Shown: positions 1 to 6,942, counted from the first letter of the stretch. The stretch: DNA of 24,763 nt from Collinsella sp. AF23-2 (GCF_003459245.1 NZ_QRVG01000028.1:217-24979), one strand, 5' to 3'. Notes: a model not told the origin generated them from the letters alone. Numbers and translations are program-made.

Positions 1-26
1 CCCTGGCGGGTTTGCAGCGTCAACTA

Positions 27-54
27 GTTACGCGATTTGGTAAAACCGCGTAAC
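27..54 (-). terminator. Hairpin after the RGG-tail gene, possible terminator
   Basis: Perfect 8-bp inverted repeat (GTTACGCG at 27-34, CGCGTAAC at 47-54) with a 12-nt loop. It lies directly downstream of the stop of the minus-strand RGG-tail gene. There is no clear T-run after the stem on the minus strand, so it may be a weak terminator or only an mRNA 3' end structure. The outer flanks (CTAG / ACTAG) extend the pairing across a 3-nt bulge. Confidence 0.4.
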
Positions 55-58
55 CCAA

Positions 59-361
59 CTAGAAACGGTTGCCGCGGAAGCCGCCACCGTTGCGGCCGCC
101 ACGGTCGCCACCGCGACCGCCGCGGTCGTTACCACGGTTGCCGCCGAAGCCGCCACGGTTGCCACCGCGATCGCCATAGCCACCACGGTTGCCGCCAAAG
201 CCGCCGCGACCGCCACGGTCGCCGCCACGGTCACCAAAGCCGCCACGGCCACCGCGATCGCCACCGCGGCCGCCGCGATCGCCAAAGCCGCCGCGACCGC
301 CACGGTCGCCGCCACGGCCACCGCGCTCGTCACGGCCGCCGCGAGGACCGCGGTCCTCGTC
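59..361 (-). repeat. Degenerate tandem repeat encoding the RGG tail
   Basis: About 300 bp of coding DNA built from short repeats (9-codon units DRGGRGGFG and 3-4 codon units DRGG / NRGG). The composition is extremely GC rich and shows strong CCGCC/GCCAC periodicity on the plus strand. Such repeats can expand or contract by slippage or recombination, so the number of RGG units may differ between strains. Confidence 0.8.
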
Positions 362-946
362 CAGGCCCATGGCGACGAGCGGAGCGATAACCTTATCGAG
401 AGCGGCCATCAGCTCGGTGGCCTCCTCGTAAGAAAGCTCGGGCAGGAGCTTCTCCTTCTTGTTGGCAAGCTCGGTCAGGCCCTCAGCGGCATCCTCGGCA
501 GCGAAGACAACGATCTTGCGCATATCGCCCTCGGCGTCGTCGATGCGGCCGACCAGATCGGCAGCCTCGGCCTCGGCCATCAGACCATCGAGCTCACGGA
601 GGCGCATGCCCAGCAGGTCGGACATTTCCTTCTGCTCCATCTTGGGCTTGAGGTCAAGAAGCTTGATGGCGCGCTCGATGTTCGCCATGCGCTCGGCCTT
701 GGCCTCCTCCTCCTTGGAAATAGCAAAGCGACGGCTACGCAGCAGGCGGGCGGCCTTCTGCATCTTGTCCATCAGCTCTTCGTCATCGTAATCAACGGCG
801 GCCTCGACAACCTCGGCCTCCTCGGCGGAAACCTCGTCAGCAGCCTCAACCTCAGCAGCTTCGGTCTCCACGGTCTCGACTGCCTCGACCTCGGCAGCCA
901 TGGTCTCGTTCTCGGTCTCGTTCATGATCTCTTCGTTCTCAGACAT
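59..946 (-). CDS. MarR-like winged-helix protein with C-terminal RGG-repeat tail
   Basis: 295 aa in three parts. Residues 1-55 are very acidic (Glu/Ala rich). Residues about 56-195 are helical and look like a divergent MarR winged helix: the stretch around 103-150 (EQKEMSDLLGMRLRELDGLM, then a GRIDDAEGDMRKIVVF wing) matches the recognition helix and wing pattern, followed by a long helix around 175-195. Residues 196-295 are almost only R, G, D, N and F, with 18 RGG triplets and three copies of DRGGRGGFG (214-222, 230-238, 243-251). RGG tails are known to bind RNA or drive condensation in DEAD-box helicases and eukaryotic RNA-binding proteins. A nucleic-acid-binding role is therefore inferred, but the target is unknown. 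The start ATG at 946 follows AAGAAGGAG. No neighbour shares its strand closely, so it is probably monocistronic. The MarR assignment comes from pattern only. Confidence 0.85.
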   Translation of the reverse strand: MSENEEIMNETENETMAAEVEAVETVETEAAEVEAADEVSAEEAEVVEAAVDYDDEELMDKMQKAARLLRSRRFAISKEEEAKAERMANIERAIKLLDLKPKMEQKEMSDLLGMRLRELDGLMAEAEAADLVGRIDDAEGDMRKIVVFAAEDAAEGLTELANKKEKLLPELSYEEATELMAALDKVIAPLVAMGLDEDRGPRGGRDERGGRGGDRGGRGGFGDRGGRGGDRGGRGGFGDRGGDRGGRGGFGGNRGGYGDRGGNRGGFGGNRGNDRGGRGGDRGGRNGGGFRGNRF

Positions 947-1098
947 GAGACTCCTTCTTGGCCCTCTCGGGCATCATCGCCCCATTCGCGGGGCCCGTCG
1001 CGCACTCTTTGCGCTTTATACATTCATGCCTCTCGGCAAAACGTCCATTAGTTTATGGTGTCGCCATCCAATCTAGCTGCAGAATCTATGTGCACACA

Positions 1099-2514
1099 TT
1101 AATGCGACATGTGCGACTCGCGGCGAGCGTACACCAGCGACACCGCGAACCCGACAACGGCAATCACGGCCGCCACGCGCACGGCGGCTGCAAATCCTAT
1201 CGCCTGGGCAACGTCCGACGCAACGCCCGCGGCGCCAGCAGCCACCGCAGAACTCGAAAGCAGGCCGATAAACAGCGACGGACCAAACGACGCGGCAATC
1301 ATGTTCCACGTGTTGAGCAATGCCGTTCCGTGAGGATGTTCAGCGGCAGGCAGCGTCTCCAAGCCGGCCGTTTGCGAGGGGCTCAACACCAAACCGACTC
1401 CGGCATACACCACAACGGTCAGCGCCACGACGACGCCGATGTTCATGCTTGCCGCCGTCATCGAGATGGCAGTCTGTCCCACGGCAATCAGGGCAAAGCC
1501 GACCGGCAGCAGCGGCCATGCGCCACGGGCGTCCATCACGCGTCCGCCCACAATCGAGGTCACAGCGTTGCAGGCAATTGCCGGCAAAATGAGCAGGCCC
1601 GCAACAAGCGCGGTCATGCCGTATGCGCCCTCAAAATAGAGCGGCAACAAAACGCTCATCGAGAACGTCGTCATCATCGACACCACCACAAGCAAGCACG
1701 CAGGCCAAAAACGAACGCTCGCCATGGGACGCACGTTAAGCACCGGATGCTCGAGCTTGAGCTGACGAACCGCAAACAGGCCGAGCAGCACAACGGCGGC
1801 AAAAAGCGTCACGATGCCGGCAATCAGATTGGTCGAGAACTCGCCTACGGAATACACAAATGCCGTAATGCCGGCAGCGAGCAAAACAACCGACAGAATA
1901 TCAAGCGTGGCGTTCGAGCGCTCTCCGACATTCTGAACAAGCTTTACGCCCGCCGCAGCGACCACAATGCCGCCCACCAGCGGCACTACGAACACCGCCC
2001 TCCAGCCAAACAACGTGCACATAAGACCGCTGATCACAGGTCCAAACGCCGGCCCCAGCGTAATGCAGGCACCGCCCAGGCTCAGATACAGACCGAGCTT
2101 CTCGCGCGGCGCGCAAGACAACACCACGTTCATCATGAGCGGGAACAAGATGCCCGATCCCGCAGCCTGCAAAATACGACTTGGCAGCAAGACGGTAAAC
2201 GTTGGGGCGACCAGGCACAGGACTTCTCCGGCGACCAGGCATCCACATGCGAAAAACAGCAGCTTGCGCGTCGAGAAGCGACCGGAAAGAAAGGCCATGA
2301 TGGCCGTAAAGATCGACGTCACGATCATGTAGCCCGAAACAAGCCACTGCGCCGTGATGGCACTCACCGAAAAGGCCGCCATGATGTCGTGCAACGCCAC
2401 GTTAATGATGTTCTCGTTAAACGCGGCAACAAAGGCCGCGATATACATTACGGCGAGAAACGCCGAAGTGGCCGATGGCGCTACTTGAACTTGTTGCTGA
2501 GATTTGCTCCCCAT
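1099..2514 (-). CDS. MFS drug-resistance-type transporter (DHA2/EmrB-QacA family)
   Basis: 471 aa, almost wholly hydrophobic, with repeated segments consistent with 12-14 membrane helices and a short charged C-terminus. It carries the antiporter-type motif C of drug/H+ antiporters (LGPAFGPVISG) and the EmrB-like signature GSGILFPLMM. It probably exports a drug or metabolite using the proton gradient. The substrate cannot be read from the sequence. The start was set at ATG 2514 because AGAGGAAGG lies just upstream. A longer reading to 2631 has no ribosome site and its extra residues are not membrane-like. It is divergent from the deformylase-like gene at 2719, with a 204-bp shared gap. Confidence 0.9.
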   Translation of the reverse strand: MGSKSQQQVQVAPSATSAFLAVMYIAAFVAAFNENIINVALHDIMAAFSVSAITAQWLVSGYMIVTSIFTAIMAFLSGRFSTRKLLFFACGCLVAGEVLCLVAPTFTVLLPSRILQAAGSGILFPLMMNVVLSCAPREKLGLYLSLGGACITLGPAFGPVISGLMCTLFGWRAVFVVPLVGGIVVAAAGVKLVQNVGERSNATLDILSVVLLAAGITAFVYSVGEFSTNLIAGIVTLFAAVVLLGLFAVRQLKLEHPVLNVRPMASVRFWPACLLVVVSMMTTFSMSVLLPLYFEGAYGMTALVAGLLILPAIACNAVTSIVGGRVMDARGAWPLLPVGFALIAVGQTAISMTAASMNIGVVVALTVVVYAGVGLVLSPSQTAGLETLPAAEHPHGTALLNTWNMIAASFGPSLFIGLLSSSAVAAGAAGVASDVAQAIGFAAAVRVAAVIAVVGFAVSLVYARRESHMSH

Positions 2515-2718
2515 GCATTTCCTTCCTCTTGGAACGACAGTCGTATCGCCCCAGAGGAACAGTCCAGGGCGAGGATGAGCCCTAGACTTACGCCAGACGC
2601 CGCACGCGACGAGTCTGGCAACATGGTCCAACGTCGAAAGATTGTAACGCGAACGCGCAGCTTTCCTTCCGCGCTATTATTAAAAGTCCACGAAAGCATG
2701 AGACATGAGGAGCCCGCC
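2515..2718. promoter_or_regulatory. Divergent promoter region between the MFS exporter and the deformylase homologue
   Basis: This gap must hold promoters for both genes. It contains a dyad GCCAGAC (2592-2598) / GTCTGGC (2613-2619) with a 14-nt spacer, and a smaller AGGGC/GCCCT pair near 2560-2583. A TATTAT-like -10 lies near 2680 on the plus strand. No convincing -35 was found and no regulator gene is adjacent, so operator function is only possible. Confidence 0.3.
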
Positions 2719-3129
2719 ATGATTAAGCCCATCATGAAATCCGAGTTCTTTTTGCGCCTGCCTTCCGAAGACGCGGGCCCCGATGACGCCGTGACCGGGC
2801 AGGACCTCCTGGATACGCTCCATGAGCATGAGCACGAGTGCGTGGGCCTCGCCGCCAACATGATTGGCGTGCGCAAACGCATCATCTGCGTAAAGGACGG
2901 CAACAGGACACTCCTGATGTACAACCCTCAAATTCTTGAGCAGGTCAATGCCTATCAGACGAGCGAAGAATGTCTCTCGCTGATCGGCGAGCGCCCCTGT
3001 ACTCGCTATCGCCGCATTAAGGTTGAGTATTTGGACGAGAATTTCGTCCACCGCATCAAAAACTTCTCGGGCTACACCGCCGAGATCATCCAACACGAAA
3101 TCGACCACTGCAACGGGATTGTTATTTAG
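2719..3129 (+). CDS. def: Peptide deformylase, short Firmicutes-like subfamily
   Basis: 136 aa, shorter than E. coli Def (169 aa) but normal for the short clostridial-type deformylases. These enzymes remove the formyl group from the N-terminal Met of new proteins using a metal held by Cys and two His. Motif 1 reads GLAANMIG, with Met where the classic GxGLAAxQ has Gln. This AANM form occurs in the short subfamily as I recall it. Motif 2 reads EECLS instead of EGCLS and keeps the metal Cys. Motif 3 is a complete QHEIDH, with both metal His and the catalytic Glu, so activity is plausible. The start ATG is chosen because GAGGAG sits 6 nt upstream. Reading further upstream in this frame gives low-quality sequence that only overlaps the MFS gene. 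A paralogue at 10449-10868 lacks the Glu. Confidence 0.85.
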   Translation: MIKPIMKSEFFLRLPSEDAGPDDAVTGQDLLDTLHEHEHECVGLAANMIGVRKRIICVKDGNRTLLMYNPQILEQVNAYQTSEECLSLIGERPCTRYRRIKVEYLDENFVHRIKNFSGYTAEIIQHEIDHCNGIVI

Positions 3130-3169
3130 ACAGCCAGGGTAACGATGCAGGTTGAGCACACGACAGCAA

Positions 3170-3269
3170 GCGAGCCGCATTTGCGCCAAGGTGACGTGAA
3201 ATGAGAGGGCGCTGACCTTCTGGTCGCGCCCTCGAAATTGAACGTCAGATTGGCGTGAATGCGGCTCGC
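3170..3269. repeat. 100-nt nested imperfect palindrome in a convergent intergenic gap
   Basis: Outer arms of 28 nt (3170-3197 and 3242-3269) are complementary at 24 of 28 positions, with two 2-nt mismatched patches. Inside is a second hairpin: GAGGGCGC 3205-3212 with GCGCCCTC 3226-3233, enclosing GACC 3214-3217 / GGTC 3222-3225 and a TTCT tetraloop. The whole would fold into one long cruciform or RNA hairpin. No T-run follows, so it is not a standard terminator. It resembles REP/MITE-like palindromic elements or a structured RNA. Only one copy was noticed in this window. Confidence 0.75.
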
Positions 3270-3283
3270 GCAGCGTCAAGTGG

Positions 3284-3307
3284 TCCGCCGTTCGGTAGAA
3301 CGGCGGA
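3284..3307. terminator. Perfect 10-bp hairpin downstream of the HTH-aminotransferase gene
   Basis: TCCGCCGTTC (3284-3293) pairs exactly with GAACGGCGGA (3298-3307) around a GGTA loop. It starts 5 nt past the stop of the minus-strand aminotransferase gene, so it probably shapes that mRNA's 3' end. A proper T-run is missing on both strands, so termination is uncertain. Confidence 0.5.
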
Positions 3308-3312
3308 ACTAA

Positions 3313-4833
3313 TTAGCTCTGACGGTAATGGTCGAAGAAGTCGGCGAGGTCTTCGAGGGACTCTTTGAGTACTTCCATGCGCGGCAGGTACACGATACGG
3401 AAGTGGTCGGGCTCAGCCCAGTTGAAGCCGCCGCCGCGCGTGATCAGGATCTTCTTCTCGTGCAGCAGGTCAAGGGCGAACTGCTCGTCATCGGTAATGT
3501 TGAACTTCTTCACATCCATCTTGGGGAAGATGTAGAACGCCGCACGCGGCTTAACCACCGAGATGCCGTCAATCTTGTTGAGCGCCTCATACACAAAGTT
3601 GCGCTGCTCGTAGACACGACCGCCCGGGCGGATATAGTCGTTGACCGACTGATGGCCGCCGAGCGCCGTCTGGACGATCGACTGAGCCGGCACGTTGGAG
3701 CACAGACGCATGTTGGAGAGCATGTTGATGCCCATGATGAAGTCGCTCATGCAGCGCTGGTTGCCCGAAAGCACCATCCAGCCAATACGATAGCCCGCGA
3801 TCATGTGCGACTTGGACAGACCGCTAAAGGTGACGCAGGGCAGATCGGGAGCGAGCGAGGCAATCGAGACGTGCTCGTAGCCGTCCATGCACAGGCGGTC
3901 GTAGATCTCATCAGCAAAGATCATCAGCTGATGCCTGCGTGCAACCTCGACGATGCCCTCGAGCACCTCGCGTGGATAGACGGAACCCGTGGGGTTGTTG
4001 GGGTTGATGATGACGAGGGCTTTGGTCGCGCTCGTGATCTTGGACTCCATATCCTCCAGGTCGGGATACCAATCCGCCTGCTCATCGCACAGATAGTGCA
4101 CGGGATGACCGCCGGCAAGGGTTGCGCACGCCGTCCAGAGCGGATAGTCGGGGCTGGGGATCAGAATCTCGTCGCCATTGTCGAGCAGCGCGTTCATCGA
4201 AAGCTGAATGAGCTCGGACACGCCGTTGCCCGTGTAGATATGCTCCATCTGAACGTTGGGCAAGCCCTTGATCTGCGAATACTGCATGATCGCCTTGCGC
4301 GCGGAGAACAGGCCACGCGAGTTGGAATAGCCTTCGCAGTCGGGCAGCTGCTGGCGCATGTCCTTGATGACCTCATCGGGCGTGCGGAAACCGAAGGGCG
4401 CCGGGTTGCCGATATTGAGCTTGAGGATGCGCTCGCCCTCGTCCTCCATACGGGCGGCCTCGTCGACGACGGGACCGCGCACGTCATACAGGACGTTATC
4501 GAGCTTGGCGGATTTAGAAAAAGTACGCATGGTGGTGCTCCTTGCAATTTGAGCTGAGGGATGGGATTCGGGCCTGGAATCGTTGCGGGGAGATGATTCC
4601 TCGCCTTGGTCGGCGTCACCGGCGAGCAGCCAGGTAACATCGACCTCCAAAATACGGGCGAGCAGCTCTGCCACATCGCGCCGCGGAATCGTCTTGCCGC
4701 TCACATATTGGCTCATCTGGCTCTTGCCGAGTTTTTTGCCGAGCATCTCCGATGCGCGGATCACGTCCGACTGGCGAACGTCGCGATCGGACATAGCCTG
4801 TCGCAGACGATCGCTAAACGTCTCTTGGGCCAC
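3313..4833 (-). CDS. alaA: XRE helix-turn-helix domain fused to AlaA-type aminotransferase
   Basis: 506 aa from a GTG start. Residues about 4-72 are a Cro/C1-type HTH (KSQMSQYVSGKTIPRRDV region), and about 75-101 are a polar Ser/Pro/Asp linker. Residues 102-506 form a fold-type I PLP aminotransferase close in length and sequence style to E. coli AlaA (405 aa), which makes alanine from pyruvate and glutamate. Visible PLP-site features are NPNNPTG (277-283), ADEIYD with its Asp at 308, and the Schiff-base Lys 341 in SGLSKSHMIAGYR. The start is set by AAGGAGG 5 nt before the GTG. A TTG further up (4872) would read through the ribosome site. A second, internal ATG at 4530 has its own strong ribosome site and would give a free 405-aa enzyme. 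Repeated GTTCAATT sites cover the promoter, suggesting autoregulation by the HTH. Transamination is well supported; the alanine/pyruvate preference is inferred. Confidence 0.9.
   Translation of the reverse strand: MAQETFSDRLRQAMSDRDVRQSDVIRASEMLGKKLGKSQMSQYVSGKTIPRRDVAELLARILEVDVTWLLAGDADQGEESSPRNDSRPESHPSAQIARSTTMRTFSKSAKLDNVLYDVRGPVVDEAARMEDEGERILKLNIGNPAPFGFRTPDEVIKDMRQQLPDCEGYSNSRGLFSARKAIMQYSQIKGLPNVQMEHIYTGNGVSELIQLSMNALLDNGDEILIPSPDYPLWTACATLAGGHPVHYLCDEQADWYPDLEDMESKITSATKALVIINPNNPTGSVYPREVLEGIVEVARRHQLMIFADEIYDRLCMDGYEHVSIASLAPDLPCVTFSGLSKSHMIAGYRIGWMVLSGNQRCMSDFIMGINMLSNMRLCSNVPAQSIVQTALGGHQSVNDYIRPGGRVYEQRNFVYEALNKIDGISVVKPRAAFYIFPKMDVKKFNITDDEQFALDLLHEKKILITRGGGFNWAEPDHFRIVYLPRMEVLKESLEDLADFFDHYRQS
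4528..4543 (-). promoter_or_regulatory. Internal ribosome binding site and in-frame ATG inside the fusion gene
   Basis: On the minus strand AAGGAG (4538-4543) sits 7 nt before an in-frame ATG at 4530. The ATG begins exactly at the AlaA-like domain (MRTFSKSAKL) and would yield 405 aa, the length of E. coli AlaA. The linker codons for ARSTT are the ones that create the site. This looks like a real second start, or the relic of a once separate gene. Confidence 0.65.
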
Positions 4834-4854
4834 TAGAACCTCCTTGCTGGCAAA

Positions 4855-4936
4855 GTTCAATTTATACAACACGAATTGAACCTGAGTTCAATTTAGGCAG
4901 CAGTATAACGCCGTGCTATTTCGAAAAGTTCAATTT
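4855..4936. promoter_or_regulatory. Four copies of GTTCAATT on the HTH-alaA promoter (candidate autoregulatory operators)
   Basis: GTTCAATT occurs at 4855-4862, 4886-4893 and 4928-4935, and inverted (AATTGAAC) at 4874-4881. The 4874 and 4886 copies form a dyad with a 4-nt spacer. Same-direction copies start 31 and 42 bp apart, close to three and four helical turns. On the minus strand TTGAAC (4886-4891) works as a -35 with a TATAAA-like -10 at 4861-4866, so the repeats overlap the promoter itself. Cro/C1-type proteins bind such dyads, and the HTH in the downstream gene is the obvious candidate. Confidence 0.65.
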
Positions 4937-4996
4937 TAAAAATAAAATGAGCAAGACCTCGAAATTTATCCCAAGGCGATAACGACGTGCACGCAT

Positions 4997-5854
4997 TTAG
5001 AGGTATTCGAGGAAACGAGCGGCGGCAAGCGAAACATCGGCCGTTCGATATATGGCGTTGATCTGCCGATGGGGATGCCCTTCGAGCGGACGCACAGCAA
5101 CATCAAACTGGCAGCGACGCAAGATGAGCGCGGGAAGAATGCTCACGCCCAAGCCATCCTCGACCATAGCCATAATCGCATAGTCATCCCAAGTCGACAG
5201 TTTTGAGCGCACTGACAGCCCCGCCCGACGGAATAGCGGCGTAATCTCATCATCGGTACCCCGTTCCAGCAGAATAAACTGCTCGTTGGCTAAATCGGCA
5301 AGAGAAACGACCTCCGCCGTGGCAAGCGAGGAGTCCGCTGGCACCACGGCCATCAACTCGTCTTGCACCAACGGTCGCGACGCCATGCCGGCGCCACGTG
5401 GCTCGCGCGGAATAAAGCCCAGGTCGCAGCGGCCTTCCACCACCCATTGCTCAATCTCGGAGTAATCACCCATCAGCAGCTCGTAATCGACATCCGGATG
5501 ATCGGCGCGAAAGCGCGCAATCACCGGCGGCAGTACATGGGTCGCCACACTCGAAAACGTACCAATGCAGATCTTGCCGCGCATGAGCCCACGCATCTCG
5601 TCCACATGTCGCTGCAGGCGGCCAAACTCCTCGCAGAGCGCCTCAACCGCCGGCATGATCTGCCGCCCATCGGCAGAAAGCACCACACCCTCGCGGCTGC
5701 GGTCGAGCACCTTAAAACCCCAATCGGTCTCAAGGTCGCCCACCATGCGGCTCACGCCCGACTGCGAATAGCTCAGCCGCTCGGCGGCGCGCGTAAAACT
5801 GCCGGCCCGCACCGTCTCGAGCAGCACCTGCATCTTTTGAATATTCGTTTCCAC
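4997..5854 (-). CDS. LysR family transcriptional regulator
   Basis: 285 aa, the normal LysR length. The N-terminal winged HTH covers about residues 1-60 (GSFTRAAERLSYSQSGVSRMV, then a VLDRSREGVVLSADG wing). The rest is the two-lobed effector-binding domain, with KICIGTFSSVATHVLPPV opening lobe 1 and a VEDGLGVSILPAL segment typical of the hinge and second lobe. It is transcribed away from an EamA transporter gene with a 118-bp shared gap containing a dyad. That is the classic arrangement in which the LysR protein controls the divergent transporter in response to the transported compound. The effector is unknown. The start ATG at 5854 has GGAGGGG close upstream. Confidence 0.93.
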   Translation of the reverse strand: METNIQKMQVLLETVRAGSFTRAAERLSYSQSGVSRMVGDLETDWGFKVLDRSREGVVLSADGRQIMPAVEALCEEFGRLQRHVDEMRGLMRGKICIGTFSSVATHVLPPVIARFRADHPDVDYELLMGDYSEIEQWVVEGRCDLGFIPREPRGAGMASRPLVQDELMAVVPADSSLATAEVVSLADLANEQFILLERGTDDEITPLFRRAGLSVRSKLSTWDDYAIMAMVEDGLGVSILPALILRRCQFDVAVRPLEGHPHRQINAIYRTADVSLAAARFLEYL

Positions 5855-5926
5855 GGCACCCCTCCACCTTTACATGAGTTTTTGTCATGTTATCCATGCA
5901 TTATATTCGCTTTTCTTCTAAAGCCA

Positions 5927-5943
5927 GTTCACCCATAGTGAAC
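5927..5943. promoter_or_regulatory. Candidate LysR operator (GTTCAC-N5-GTGAAC)
   Basis: A perfect 6-bp inverted repeat, GTTCAC 5927-5932 and GTGAAC 5938-5943. It contains the T-N11-A core (T5929, A5941) typical of LysR binding sites and sits in the gap between the lysR gene and the transporter, 30 bp before the transporter ATG. Binding is inferred from position and symmetry. Confidence 0.5.
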
Positions 5944-5972
5944 ATGCTCGGATATAGAGGGGATGTCAGCAC

Positions 5973-6884
5973 ATGAACAACGGATTGTTTACGTACTTAG
6001 CAGCATTGCTATTGTTTGGCTCCAACGGCATCATCGCCGCTGCCATCGCGCTGCCGAGCTCCGATATCGTACTGTTGCGCACGTTTTTGGGCGCTCTCAC
6101 CCTTGCCGCCGTCCTCTTCATAACCAAGCGCCATAACCTGCAGGCTCCGTCTCGCCCCCGCGAGGCCGCAGCGCTCATCGTCTCGGGCGCCGCGCTGGGC
6201 GCCAGCTGGATTTTTCTGTTCCGCGCCTACCAGACGATCGGCGTCGGCGTATCCTCGCTGCTGTACTACTGCGGCCCCATCATCGTTATGGCCCTCTCCC
6301 CGCTCATTTTTGGCGAAAAGCTGACCGGCAGCAAAATCGCCGGCTTTATCGCCGTCGCCTGCGGTGCTTTTCTCATTGCAGCGCAAGGTCTAGGCGGCAA
6401 TATGCCCATTGCGGGCATCGTCTGTGGAATCGCCTCGGCCTTCTGCTATGCATTGATGGTCATCGCCAGCAAGGGTGCGCCTCACATCGAGGGCCTCGAG
6501 AACTCCGCACTCCAAGTGAGCGCCGCCTTTGTGACCGCACTGGCCCTCACGCTCATCACGCAGGGCGCTCCCTCGTTCCTGTCCGCCGGCGTCGCCGCCA
6601 GCATTGATTGGCGCGCCGTCGCTATGCTCGGCGTCGTCAACACCGGCATTGGTTGCCTGCTCTACTTTAGCGCCGTCGCCAAGCTGCCCGTTCAGACCGT
6701 CGCCGTCGTCGGCTACCTCGAGCCGCTTTCGGCGGTCGTGTTCTCAGCCGCCCTTTTGGGTGAAGCCATAACACCGGTCCGCCTGATGGGCGCCGCGCTT
6801 ATCATCGGCGGCGCGATTTTTTGCGAACTCGCCGGCAAACGCGCAAACGCCAAGGCTGGCATCGCCCAGATAGCACGTGCTTAA
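5973..6884 (+). CDS. EamA/DMT superfamily transporter
   Basis: 303 aa of mostly hydrophobic sequence with about ten predicted membrane helices in two EamA repeats (about residues 5-135 and 148-288). Typical signs are the end-of-repeat glutamates in FGEKLTGSKIAG (repeat 1) and LGEAITPVRLMG (repeat 2), and YLEPLSAVVFSAALLGE. The family exports or imports amino acids, purines or other small metabolites across the cytoplasmic membrane. The substrate cannot be told here. GAGGGG precedes the ATG by about 10 nt. It is probably controlled by the divergent LysR gene. Confidence 0.92.
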   Translation: MNNGLFTYLAALLLFGSNGIIAAAIALPSSDIVLLRTFLGALTLAAVLFITKRHNLQAPSRPREAAALIVSGAALGASWIFLFRAYQTIGVGVSSLLYYCGPIIVMALSPLIFGEKLTGSKIAGFIAVACGAFLIAAQGLGGNMPIAGIVCGIASAFCYALMVIASKGAPHIEGLENSALQVSAAFVTALALTLITQGAPSFLSAGVAASIDWRAVAMLGVVNTGIGCLLYFSAVAKLPVQTVAVVGYLEPLSAVVFSAALLGEAITPVRLMGAALIIGGAIFCELAGKRANAKAGIAQIARA

Positions 6885-6918
6885 AAGCCCCTGCTTTGAA
6901 ATGCTACCTGCGTAGATA

Positions 6919-6942
6919 AATAATCCCCAGCTGAGGATTATT
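6919..6942. terminator. Near-perfect 24-bp palindrome between the EamA and kup genes
   Basis: AATAATCC (6919-6926) pairs with GGATTATT (6935-6942), with a self-complementary CAGCTG in the centre. It lies 35 bp after the EamA stop and 100 bp before kup. It could be an AT-rich bidirectional terminator or a protein operator for kup. The stem has U-rich 3' bases but no separate T-run. Confidence 0.45.

Noticed and set aside
59..361. Possible CRISPR-like array from the short repeats
   Set aside because: The units are in frame, have no unique spacers of constant length, and encode a sensible RGG tail.
37..390. Arg/His-rich and Ala/Val-rich proteins on other frames of the RGG-tail DNA
   Set aside because: They are low-complexity readings of the repeat DNA coding for the RGG tail.
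958..2718. Long plus-strand open frame running into the deformylase gene
   Set aside because: Its residues are Arg/His/Gln-rich with no domain pattern, and it lies antisense to the clear MFS transporter. Only the part from ATG 2719, with its own ribosome site, is real.
3130..3200. Small 19-codon open frame after the deformylase gene
   Set aside because: No ribosome site, and it runs into the palindrome arm; nothing supports translation.
3328..4557. 409-codon plus-strand open frame over the aminotransferase gene
   Set aside because: It is antisense to a gene with full aminotransferase motifs. The frame is open only because of GC-rich codon use, and it has no ribosome site or known domain.
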